Shown here: piece by piece, positions 1 to 5,626 of the stretch | Position numbering within the stretch: the stretch's first letter is position 1 | Layout of the letters: each line of letters starts with the position of its first letter | From: JBQTKD01 sp052389435 | GTDB lineage: Bacteria > Actinomycetota > Actinomycetes > Sporichthyales > Sporichthyaceae | Assembly (NCBI GenBank): GCA_052389435.1 | Contig: JBQTIB010000160.1 | Location: 1-5,729 of the forward strand | Direction of reading: 5' to 3' | DNA length: 5,729 nucleotides | The notes under the pieces: model-generated | Told to the model about the DNA's origin: nothing | What the model saw: the letters and a program-made list of their open reading frames with translations, nothing else | Databases searched by the model: none | Program-made: the position numbers and the translations under genes

Positions 1-75
1 CTGCCCGTCCGAGGACGGCATCAACGGCGCGATCCGCGCCCACTGGTCATCGCTGAGCACCGCGGTACGAGTCAT
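1..75 (-). CDS. IS5-family transposase, N-terminal fragment (truncated by window edge)
   Basis: The reverse complement of 75 to 1 gives 25 codons starting at ATG (75-73). The peptide contains LSDDQWARIAPLMPSSDGQ (residues 7-25), the hallmark start of IS4/IS5-type transposases in the DUF4096 family, whose usual pattern is L-x-D-x-Q-W-x-x-I-x-P-L-x-P. The protein would be a DDE transposase of roughly 260-290 residues that cuts and pastes the element. Only this N-terminal DNA-binding part is in view, and the catalytic residues lie outside. A weak purine-rich ribosome site (CGAGG) sits about 8 bases before the ATG on the minus strand. The plus-strand reading of the same bases looks codon-biased only because it is the shadow of this gene. 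Whether the transposase is full length cannot be judged here. Confidence 0.8.
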   Translation of the reverse strand, partial: MTRTAVLSDDQWARIAPLMPSSDGQ

Positions 76-103
76 GGCTCAAGCCTCGCCGAGCGACCCG
101 GAA

Positions 104-121
104 CCAATTGGGAGACACGCC
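104..121. repeat. Probable terminal inverted repeat of the IS5-family element
   Basis: Read inward on the minus strand the end is GGCGTGTCTCCCAATTGG. The inner part includes a perfect 8-base palindrome, CCAATTGG (104-111). It lies between the transposase start and the point where the neighbouring gene's reading frame resumes, where a terminal repeat is expected. The partner repeat lies outside the window, so its sequence match cannot be shown. Confidence 0.5.
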
Positions 122-125
122 CTAG
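122..125. repeat. Probable IS target site (CTAG)
   Basis: CTAG abuts the presumed IS end. IS5-family elements often insert at and duplicate TA or CTAG-like sequences. Only one copy is visible, so this is an inference from position and family habit. CTAG is rare in high-GC actinobacterial coding DNA, which makes its position here more suggestive. Confidence 0.45.
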
Positions 126-192
126 CGCGACCCGAACGGCGAAGCGAGGCGAGCGACTCGTCGAGAAGCGCGCCGAACGACTCCCCGGAACC

Positions 193-951
193 GTGGTAAT
201 CGGCCTCGGTTCGAGCGGAAAGACCTCGCCGCTCATCGCCGCGGCGCAGGCCAACCGCCTGCTCAAGAAGCTCGGCGACCGCACCGTTTACTGGGTCGAC
301 AACGGCACGGACACCGCCGTCACTACCGCCCTTCGTGCCCTGACGCCCCATCACCCACGTGTGCTGGTCATCGCCGCCACCGATGAACCGGCCATTCCCG
401 CGCAGCGCACGTCGTCGGATCCGCCCGGGGCTCGCGTGGTCGACCGCGTCGTCACGGCCGTCATGGCCACCTCCGCGGGCGACGCGGCTCGAGAGGGCGA
501 ATGCGCCGACGGGCTCGGCGGATACCGCGCCGTGCCCATTGCGGACTGCGAATTCGCGACCTCGCGTCCGAACCCCCGTACCTGCGCCGACTCGATCCGC
601 TGGGCGCTCGCCCAGGCCGACCAAGCTCCGCGCTGGGAACGCAAGTGCCTGCACTTCGTCGCCCGAGCCAACGGATGGTCCGCGTCCGGCGTCCGTTCCG
701 CGGCGGACTACTGGGCACAGGCAGGCGATCGCCACCTCGACGACGCGAACCCACCCGCCGGAGCCCTCGTGTTCTGGGACACGGGCAAACGCGACGGGCA
801 CGTCGCCCTCTCGGTCGGCAACGGCACCGTCGTCTCCACCGACATCGCGGGACGCGGCAGCGCAGCCGCCGTCGCGCTCACCACCGTCTCGCAGCGGTGG
901 AACGCCACCTATCTCGGGTGGACACCGCCCTTCTTCCCCCACGGCGTCTGA
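193..951 (+). CDS. 5'-truncated SGNH-hydrolase-like / CHAP-like peptidoglycan hydrolase of the T4SS operon
   Basis: This is probably a cell-wall hydrolase that opens peptidoglycan for the conjugation apparatus, the role of VirB1-type enzymes. GTG at 193 is the only start codon in frame, but the frame is open and protein-like from the IS junction near 122, so the true start was lost to the IS5-family insertion. The upstream residues (SATRTAKRGERLVEKRAERL) and residues 1-65 from the GTG (VVIGLGSSG, then DRTVYWVDNG) resemble the second half of an SGNH/GDSL hydrolase, and the catalytic serine block is gone. Residues about 130-250 resemble a CHAP or NlpC/P60 cysteine peptidase, with likely nucleophile Cys152 (ERKCLHFVARANG) and His203 (DGHVALSVGNG). 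Four cysteines (104, 119, 131, 152) suggest an exported protein, but any signal peptide would be in the missing part. The CHAP half may be intact, but without its export signal the gene is probably non-functional. The CHAP assignment is moderate and the SGNH assignment tentative. Confidence 0.7.
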   Translation: MVIGLGSSGKTSPLIAAAQANRLLKKLGDRTVYWVDNGTDTAVTTALRALTPHHPRVLVIAATDEPAIPAQRTSSDPPGARVVDRVVTAVMATSAGDAAREGECADGLGGYRAVPIADCEFATSRPNPRTCADSIRWALAQADQAPRWERKCLHFVARANGWSASGVRSAADYWAQAGDRHLDDANPPAGALVFWDTGKRDGHVALSVGNGTVVSTDIAGRGSAAAVALTTVSQRWNATYLGWTPPFFPHGV

Positions 952-975
952 TCTCGCCTCGGCACCACCACCTGA

Positions 976-986
976 TTGACCGTCAA
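976..986. promoter_or_regulatory. Short palindrome TTGACcGTCAA in the only intergenic gap
   Basis: Two perfect 5-base arms flank a single C. The palindrome lies in the 48-base gap between the hydrolase and the pilin-like gene, just before the ribosome site at 989. It is the only non-coding stretch inside the operon. It could be a small operator, or TTGACC could be a -35-like element, but no convincing -10 sequence fits before the start codon. Chance occurrence is possible. Confidence 0.25.
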
Positions 987-988
987 AT

Positions 989-994
989 AAGGAG
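989..994 (+). promoter_or_regulatory. Strong ribosome binding site (AAGGAG)
   Basis: This is a perfect Shine-Dalgarno core, 5 bases before the ATG at 1000. It is the strongest ribosome site in the operon and fixes the start of the small membrane protein. A strong site fits a subunit needed in many copies, such as a pilin; that link is inference. Confidence 0.8.
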
Positions 995-999
995 AACCG

Positions 1000-1320
1000 A
1001 TGTCGATGCTCGCCCACATTCTCGCCGCCACCGCGGTCCGGGTACCCACCGCAGACGTCGTTCCGCCCGTCGCACCGAACAGCGCCGGGATGCCTGGCGC
1101 CGCGGCGATCCAGACCATCATGGGCTGGTCGATGTCCCTGGCGCTGGCCGCCTGCGTCCTCGGCGCTATCGGATCCGGTGCCGCCATCGGCATCGGTCAC
1201 CTGTCGAGTCGGCCGCACATGGCCGAACGCGGCAAGGTGGGCCTGATCGCGGCAATCGTCGGAGCGGTCGTCGCGGGTTCGGCCGTGCGACTGGTCAACA
1301 CCGGCTACGGCCTCGCCTGA
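1000..1320 (+). CDS. Small two-helix membrane protein, VirB2/TrbC-like pilin candidate
   Basis: This is a 106-residue protein. The N-terminal stretch (about 1-36) is Ala/Val/Pro-rich and moderately hydrophobic. Two membrane helices follow at about 38-66 (IMGWSMSLALAACVLGAIGSG) and 79-97 (KVGLIAAIVGAVVAGSAV), separated by a short charged loop, SSRPHMAERGK. Size, two hydrophobic Gly/Ala-rich helices with a short basic loop, and position before the channel genes match VirB2/TrbC-type T4SS pilin subunits and the small membrane protein common in actinobacterial conjugation operons. The start is fixed by AAGGAG at 989-994. Its TGA overlaps the next gene's ATG in TGATG, which implies coupled translation. 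The family match rests on topology and context, not on a diagnostic motif. It could instead be a small accessory membrane protein. Confidence 0.8.
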   Translation: MSMLAHILAATAVRVPTADVVPPVAPNSAGMPGAAAIQTIMGWSMSLALAACVLGAIGSGAAIGIGHLSSRPHMAERGKVGLIAAIVGAVVAGSAVRLVNTGYGLA

Positions 1321-2081
1321 TGGCGAGCCCGTTCACGGCGACCGACGCGCTGCGGCGCCCGTCGTCTCGCCGAATCGCCCTCGCAGTCGGCGTTTCCGCC
1401 GTGCTCGTCGCAGGCTTGTTCGCGCTGCTCCTGACCGCCCTGTCTGTGTTCGGACCGGGGGAGCGAGGCACGCCGGCGGCCGTCCCCGCCCCTGCGCCGG
1501 TCGTCGACGCGCCAGCGGAATCGGTCACCGACGATGCGCTCGGCGACGACGAGCTGGTGCTGCCGCAGCCGGGTGAGTACGTCGGCGGCGTTCCGGTCGG
1601 CTTCCCACGCAGCGACGCGGGAGCGGTGGCAGCCGCGTACGGCTACTCCCGCATCGCCACCGGCCTGGACGTGCAGGGCACCCTCGATGCTCTCAAAACG
1701 ATCTCCGCCGCCGACAGCGGATGGTTCGCCCGCGCACGCCCACAGATCGCGGACGGTCTCGTCGCTCAACGCAAGAGCCTCGGGCTCCCGGCCGTCGGTT
1801 CCACGTGCTCCGCCCTGATCAACGTCACCCCTTCCGGGTACCGAATCGACCGCGAGTCCGACGGGACGACGACGGTCCGGACCCTCAACGTAATCTCCAC
1901 GCAGGCCGCCGACGGCACCACGTCCACCGGCACCGTCGTGTTCCGGTGGGCGCTGCGCTGGGACGGCGACCAATGGCTCGCCGTCCGCACCTTCCTCGAC
2001 GAGGCGGACGAGGCACTCGCGGTAGCTCCCTTCACCAGCGCCGCGCACTCCAAGGGCTGGAAGGTGGCGCGCGGTGGCTGA
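1320..2081 (+). CDS. Single-pass T4SS accessory protein, VirB8/TcpC-like candidate
   Basis: This is a 253-residue protein. A short basic cytoplasmic N-terminus (ALRRPSSRR) precedes one membrane helix at about 18-44. An Ala/Pro-rich linker (51-66) and an acidic stretch (67-80) lead to an extracellular domain from about 88. The domain opens with VGGVPVGFPRSDAGAVAAA, a pattern seen in hypothetical proteins of actinobacterial conjugation loci. A helical part about 113-155 followed by a strand-rich part about 165-225 ending in FRWALRWDGDQWLAVR would suit the NTF2-like fold of VirB8/TcpC assembly factors; that is inference. The ATG shares its A with the preceding stop (TGATG) and has no good Shine-Dalgarno, so translation probably depends on coupling. 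The frame is open far upstream to 501, but that part is a shadow of the hydrolase gene. Existence is near certain; the VirB8-like role is moderate. Confidence 0.85.
   Translation: MASPFTATDALRRPSSRRIALAVGVSAVLVAGLFALLLTALSVFGPGERGTPAAVPAPAPVVDAPAESVTDDALGDDELVLPQPGEYVGGVPVGFPRSDAGAVAAAYGYSRIATGLDVQGTLDALKTISAADSGWFARARPQIADGLVAQRKSLGLPAVGSTCSALINVTPSGYRIDRESDGTTTVRTLNVISTQAADGTTSTGTVVFRWALRWDGDQWLAVRTFLDEADEALAVAPFTSAAHSKGWKVARGG
2059..2064 (+). promoter_or_regulatory. Ribosome binding site deciding the GTG start at 2074
   Basis: GGAAGG lies 9 bases before GTG 2074, inside the end of the preceding gene. It supports this GTG over later starts in the same frame and explains how the gene is translated across the 8-base overlap. 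Confidence 0.6.
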
Positions 2082-3327
2082 GTGCGCCTTCTACGACGTC
2101 GCGTGCAAGGCCCGCGGCTCCCTCACCGGCGCCGTCACCGGAGCCGTCGAATCCGCCTTCGACAAGATGTGCCGCGCCTTCGCCGAGGCGGGCGCCGCGG
2201 TACTCAAGGCTGTCGCCGACGGATTCCTGGCTTCCTCCACCATCGACCTGAACAAGGCCGGCATCGACAGAGTGCTCGTGGTGACCACGTCGATCGGCAT
2301 GGGCCTCGCACTCCTGCTGCTCCTGGCACAGGTCGTCCGCACCGGCCTGACCATGCGCGGAGAGCACCTCGCCCGCGGACTAACCGGCGTGCTCAAGGCC
2401 GCCGTCGCGACCGCGTCCGTACTGACCGTCGCCACCGTCCTGCTTGCAGCCGCCGACGCTATGAGCGAGTCGATCCTGGCGGCCACGTTCGGCAGCACCG
2501 AGGCCTTCTCCGAACGATTCGCCCGCGCCGTCACCTTCGCCGGCATCGGACAGGGCAACGCCGCAGCTCCCGTCGCGCTCCTGCTGATCTTCGGACTGCT
2601 CGCAGTCCTCGTGGGCGCGATCCTCTTTGCGGAGATGCTGTTCCGCCACGCCGCCGTCGTCGTCATCGTGGCCACCGCACCCATCGGCGCCTCGGGACTC
2701 GTCGCGGGAGCGAGCACCGGATGGTGGCGCAAGCTCGTCACCGCCGGACTCCAACTGATCTTCCTCAAGCCTGTGATCGTGCTGGTGTTCGCCGTCGGCG
2801 TCGGCGTCGCGGGGGAGAGCCAGGACGTGCTCGGTGTCCTGGCCGGTCTGGTGACTCTGCTGCTCGCGGCGTTCGCGTGGCCGGTGCTCGCGCGCTTCTG
2901 CACCTGGACCTCGGCCCACGTCGCCGACGCCGGAGGAGCAACCGCCTTCGTCGGCGGCTACCTCGGAGCTGAAGCACGCCACCTGCCCCGCCGCATGATG
3001 TCCCCGCAGGCGAGCGGATCGTCATTCGACTCCGACCGCGCAACCATCGCCCGCAACAGCTCGGTCATCGACACCGCCTCCGGCACCTCCTTCGGAGGCG
3101 GCGGTGGGGCGGGCGCCGCTTCGTCCTCCGCCGCGGCGGGCGCCACCGCCGGTGTGGCCGTCGCAGCACAGACCGCGACCGCCGTCCTGGACCGGGCCCA
3201 GGCGCGCATGAACGACACCGCCGACCACGGCGGCCTCGGCAGCTCGGACACGTCGTCGCGATCCGACGGACCGTCAGACGTCCCGCCGCCGTACTTCCCC
3301 GACCGACCGAACGGAGACAACTCGTGA
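2074..3327 (+). CDS. TrbL/VirB6-like polytopic T4SS membrane protein (SCO6881 family)
   Basis: This 417-residue integral membrane protein probably forms the inner-membrane part of the DNA or protein channel. The N-terminus has paired cysteines (AECAFYDVACKARG) and an amphipathic helical stretch to about 55, as in SCO6881-family proteins. Six hydrophobic segments follow at about 66-88, 105-127, 166-186, 191-211, 226-246 and 252-272. The fourth (RHAAVVVIVATAPIGASGLV) and the following WWRKLVTAGLQLIFLKPVIVLV match the conserved TrbL/VirB6 core. Residues about 300-417 form a polar tail with a Gly/Ala/Ser-rich stretch at 345-370 and a Pro/Asp-rich end, as is common in this family. The GTG start overlaps the preceding gene by 8 bases, and the stop overlaps the next GTG in GTGA. 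The length is within the usual 400-500 range and no frame damage is seen. Confidence 0.9.
   Translation: MAECAFYDVACKARGSLTGAVTGAVESAFDKMCRAFAEAGAAVLKAVADGFLASSTIDLNKAGIDRVLVVTTSIGMGLALLLLLAQVVRTGLTMRGEHLARGLTGVLKAAVATASVLTVATVLLAAADAMSESILAATFGSTEAFSERFARAVTFAGIGQGNAAAPVALLLIFGLLAVLVGAILFAEMLFRHAAVVVIVATAPIGASGLVAGASTGWWRKLVTAGLQLIFLKPVIVLVFAVGVGVAGESQDVLGVLAGLVTLLLAAFAWPVLARFCTWTSAHVADAGGATAFVGGYLGAEARHLPRRMMSPQASGSSFDSDRATIARNSSVIDTASGTSFGGGGGAGAASSSAAAGATAGVAVAAQTATAVLDRAQARMNDTADHGGLGSSDTSSRSDGPSDVPPPYFPDRPNGDNS
3313..3316 (+). promoter_or_regulatory. Ribosome binding site for the GTG start at 3324
   Basis: GGAG lies 7 bases before GTG 3324, within the end of the preceding gene. Together with the GTGA overlap it supports the start chosen for the SCO6880-family gene. 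Confidence 0.6.
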
Positions 3328-4877
3328 GCATCACTCGCACCGAGTCGCCCACGCCGCTCTACGGCGGCTGGCAGCGGGAACGATTCGGCTTCCTCTTCGG
3401 GCTCTCGGGCTCCCGGTTCGCGTTGGCGGTGTGCGCTCTCCTGCTGGTCCTCGCGCCTGTGACCGCTCAGTCCCTAACGGTTCTGGTCGTCGCGTGGCCG
3501 CTGGCCGGGCTCCTCGCTCTGCTGGTGTGGACCCGCGTGCTGGGACGTTCGGCCGTCGAGTGGACCGGCCACGCTCTTGCGTTCGGCGTCAACAGAGCGC
3601 TTGGCCGCAACGTCTTCCTCTCCGGCACGCTCGCACCGCACTCCTGCGCGGATCCCGCGGGTCCGGCGCCCATGGATCTTCCGGGCCCGCTCGCCGCGCT
3701 CCGTTTCCTCGACGCCGACACCCAGGGAGTCCTCGGCGCACTCGCGCCGTCCGGCCGGATCGCCGTCGTCCACCACCCGCTGGACCGCACCTTCACCGCC
3801 GTGGCCAAGATCCGCTGGACCGGCATCGCACTGGCCGACTCTCAGCGCCGCGAAGCGCGCGTGGCCGGATGGGGCGGCCTGCTCGCGCAACTGTGCACCG
3901 AGGCGAGTCCGTTCACGCGCATCGCCGTCGTCCAGCGAACCCTGCCCGACGACGGAACGGCGCTGCGGCGCTGGACCAGCGGCGCCGTCCGCTCCAACGC
4001 GCCCGCGTTGGCCCTCGACGTCGTGGAGGAGCTGACCACGCAGGCCCGGATCACCGGCGCCGCGCATGACGCGTGGCTCGTCCTCACCCTCGACGTCGCC
4101 CGCGCCCGGACGCAGATCCGCGCCGCCGGCGGCGGGGAGCAGGGCGCCCTCGCGGTGCTGACGCGGCAGCTCGCAGCTGCGTCCACCTCCATCGGCGCCG
4201 CGCACCTGGAGATCGTCGAATGGCTGGCGGTGCGCGACCTCGCGGAGGTCGTCCGTAGCGCGTTCGACCCCACCGTGGCTCCCACACTCGCGGCCCGTCG
4301 TGCCCAGGCCGGTGGACTCCCGGCAGGGGTGGAGCCGAGCCTTGCAGGTCCGGCGGCGGCGGAGGCTTCGTGGTCGCACTATCGCCACGACGGTGCCTGG
4401 TCGGTCACTTACGGCATCCACGACTGGCCACGGGCGGGCGTACCCGCCTGGTTCCTTCGCCCGGTCCTCACTGCGCAGCACACCGCGCGACGCAGCGTCG
4501 CGCTGCATGTCGAACCCGTACCTGCGCGCGAAGCGGAGAAGGCCGTCATGCGCGCACGTACCAAGCGGCAGGTGGCGGTCGCCATGCGACACCGCACCGG
4601 CCAGCTCGTGCCGGAACACGAACGGCAGGCTCAGCACGAGGCGCACGAGCAGGACGCCCAGCGAGCCCAAGGCCACGGCCTGGTCCGACTCGCCGGGTAC
4701 CTCACGGTCACCGTCACCGAGGCGAGCCAGCTCGACCTGGCGTGCTCGGAGCTCGAGACCGACGCCGCCCAAGCAGGGCTGGAGGTCCGACGTCTGTGGG
4801 GCGCGCAGGACGTCGGCTTCCACGCGACCGCCCTGCCGCTCGGGCTCGGTCTGCCGAAGCGAAAGGCACTCGTATGA
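3324..4877 (+). CDS. SCO6880-family T4SS protein with PrgI-like membrane N-terminus
   Basis: This 517-residue protein is a hallmark component of actinobacterial conjugation operons. The N-terminus (PTPLYGGWQRERFGFLFGLSG) leads into a two-helix hairpin at about 32-49 and 52-72. This PrgI-like/VirB3-like module anchors the protein to the membrane. The remaining cytoplasmic part (about 75-517) has no Walker motifs. Its end resembles the N-terminal region of VirB4 ATPases: SELETDAAQAGLEVRRLWGA at about 476-495, then ATALPLGLGLP. This fits a model in which a VirB4 ancestor is split between this gene and the next; that is inference. Residues about 428-450 are rich in Glu, Gln, His and Arg and may form a charged helix. 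The GTG start overlaps the previous stop (GTGA), and the TGA overlaps the next ATG (ATGA). Length agrees with the family, and the gene looks intact. Confidence 0.9.
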   Translation: MSITRTESPTPLYGGWQRERFGFLFGLSGSRFALAVCALLLVLAPVTAQSLTVLVVAWPLAGLLALLVWTRVLGRSAVEWTGHALAFGVNRALGRNVFLSGTLAPHSCADPAGPAPMDLPGPLAALRFLDADTQGVLGALAPSGRIAVVHHPLDRTFTAVAKIRWTGIALADSQRREARVAGWGGLLAQLCTEASPFTRIAVVQRTLPDDGTALRRWTSGAVRSNAPALALDVVEELTTQARITGAAHDAWLVLTLDVARARTQIRAAGGGEQGALAVLTRQLAAASTSIGAAHLEIVEWLAVRDLAEVVRSAFDPTVAPTLAARRAQAGGLPAGVEPSLAGPAAAEASWSHYRHDGAWSVTYGIHDWPRAGVPAWFLRPVLTAQHTARRSVALHVEPVPAREAEKAVMRARTKRQVAVAMRHRTGQLVPEHERQAQHEAHEQDAQRAQGHGLVRLAGYLTVTVTEASQLDLACSELETDAAQAGLEVRRLWGAQDVGFHATALPLGLGLPKRKALV

Positions 4878-5626
4878 CGCTGCATCAGGAAATGGCGACC
4901 GGTGTCCCTCGACCGCGTCGTGTCGCCCCGCGGAAGGGTTGGGCGGAGCGAGGCGCGGGCCGTGCTGCGGTTCTGCTGCGCCCCGACCCGCATCGCGCGA
5001 CGACTGCCCAGGCACAGGGCATCTTCCCCTTCCTGACCGGTGCGGCTCTGCCGCCCGTCGGCGCGGTCATGGGCTGGGACGTGCTGTCACGGGCGACCTT
5101 CACCTGCCACCCCGTCGAATGGCTGCACCGCGACCTCGTCGCCAACCCGAATCTGCTGTTCACCGGTGTCCCCGGCTCGGGCAAGTCGGCGACGATGAAG
5201 GCGCTGGCGCTTCGGTTGATGGCGTTCGGCGTCAAGGTTCTCGTCGCAGGAGACGTCAAAAACGAGTACGCCTCCCTTGCTCGTGCCCTGGGCGTCCAGC
5301 CGGTCGAGATCGGGCCCGGTCTGCCGGCTCGACTGAATCCGTTGGATGCGGGGCCGCTGGGCCAGGGCTTGCTCGTCGATGCGGACGCGGCACGCGAGCG
5401 GCTGGACGAGATCCACCGTCGCCGGGTCACGCTCCTGGACACCCTGCTCACGATGCAGGTCGGCCGCCCGTTGAGCCCGTTCGAGAAGGCGGCGCTGTCC
5501 TACGCCGTCCGGCGGGCAACCGGGCAGGATCGTGGCGCCTCGATCCTGCGCGATCCCACGATCCCGCAGGTGTGGCGGATTCTCGCCAACCCCGACGCCG
5601 ACCCCCTGTGCGTCAGGCTGATGTGA
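4874..5626 (+). CDS. VirB4-like conjugation ATPase, C-terminally truncated
   Basis: This is the N-terminal half of the ATPase that powers T4SS assembly or substrate transfer. A basic N-terminus (13-22) is followed by the lead-in GIFPFLTGAALPPVGAVMGWD (49-69) and a Walker A motif, GVPGSGKS, at 98-105. GDVKNEY (126-132) and LNPLDAG (154-160) follow, both typical of VirB4-like proteins in SCO6880-type operons. The Walker B and sensor regions, which lie in the second half of a protein of about 450-500 residues, are missing. The frame ends at TGA 5624-5626 after only 250 residues. Codon bias is lost from about position 5608, and no other frame resumes a VirB4-like sequence. The ATG overlaps the previous stop (ATGA), with AAAGG at 4862-4866 as ribosome site. 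It is probably inactive as it stands, unless an inserted intron is spliced out. A plain frameshift is less likely, because no frame after the break looks like the family. Confidence 0.88.
   Translation: MTLHQEMATGVPRPRRVAPRKGWAERGAGRAAVLLRPDPHRATTAQAQGIFPFLTGAALPPVGAVMGWDVLSRATFTCHPVEWLHRDLVANPNLLFTGVPGSGKSATMKALALRLMAFGVKVLVAGDVKNEYASLARALGVQPVEIGPGLPARLNPLDAGPLGQGLLVDADAARERLDEIHRRRVTLLDTLLTMQVGRPLSPFEKAALSYAVRRATGQDRGASILRDPTIPQVWRILANPDADPLCVRLM

Larger units (their letters stand above)
1..121 (-). mobile_element. Partial IS5-family insertion sequence (transposase-start end)
   Basis: This is one terminus of an insertion sequence; the rest lies left of the window. It is recognised from the minus-strand transposase start at 75 and a short leader of about 46 bases between that start and the presumed end of the element. 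The outer end, read inward on the minus strand, is GGCGTGTCTCCCAATTGG (104-121), which looks like an IS5-family terminal inverted repeat. It is followed directly by CTAG at 122-125, and IS5-family elements commonly duplicate TA or CTAG-like targets. The reading frame of the downstream hydrolase gene becomes meaningful exactly from this junction. The other terminus is not visible, so the inverted repeat and target duplication are inferred. The boundary could be off by a few bases. Confidence 0.75.

Noticed and set aside
2..199. Plus-strand frame ending at TAA 197-199, overlapping GTG 193 like a coupled upstream gene
   Set aside because: Its good codon bias in the first 75 bases is the shadow of the minus-strand transposase start, and bias fades beyond it. 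The IS leader and junction explain the rest.
208..231. Walker-A-like GLGSSGKT near the start of the hydrolase frame
   Set aside because: It matches the loose P-loop pattern, but the surrounding strand-helix-strand sequence fits an SGNH domain (GLGTNG position) and no other NTPase motif follows.
79..1218. 379-codon minus-strand open frame
   Set aside because: It crosses the IS junction, the hydrolase gene and the pilin-like gene, has a repetitive Gly/Arg/Asp-rich product, and is the expected antisense shadow of high-GC coding DNA.
501..1319. Upstream in-frame extension of the gene starting at 1320
   Set aside because: The product is Arg-rich and overlaps the well-supported hydrolase and pilin-like genes. 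ATG 1320 with the TGATG overlap gives a normal membrane-anchored protein.
3474..5015. 513-codon minus-strand open frame
   Set aside because: It is antisense to the SCO6880-family gene and spans into the next gene. Its composition is Arg/Gly/Asp-biased with no recognisable domain, typical of a GC shadow frame.
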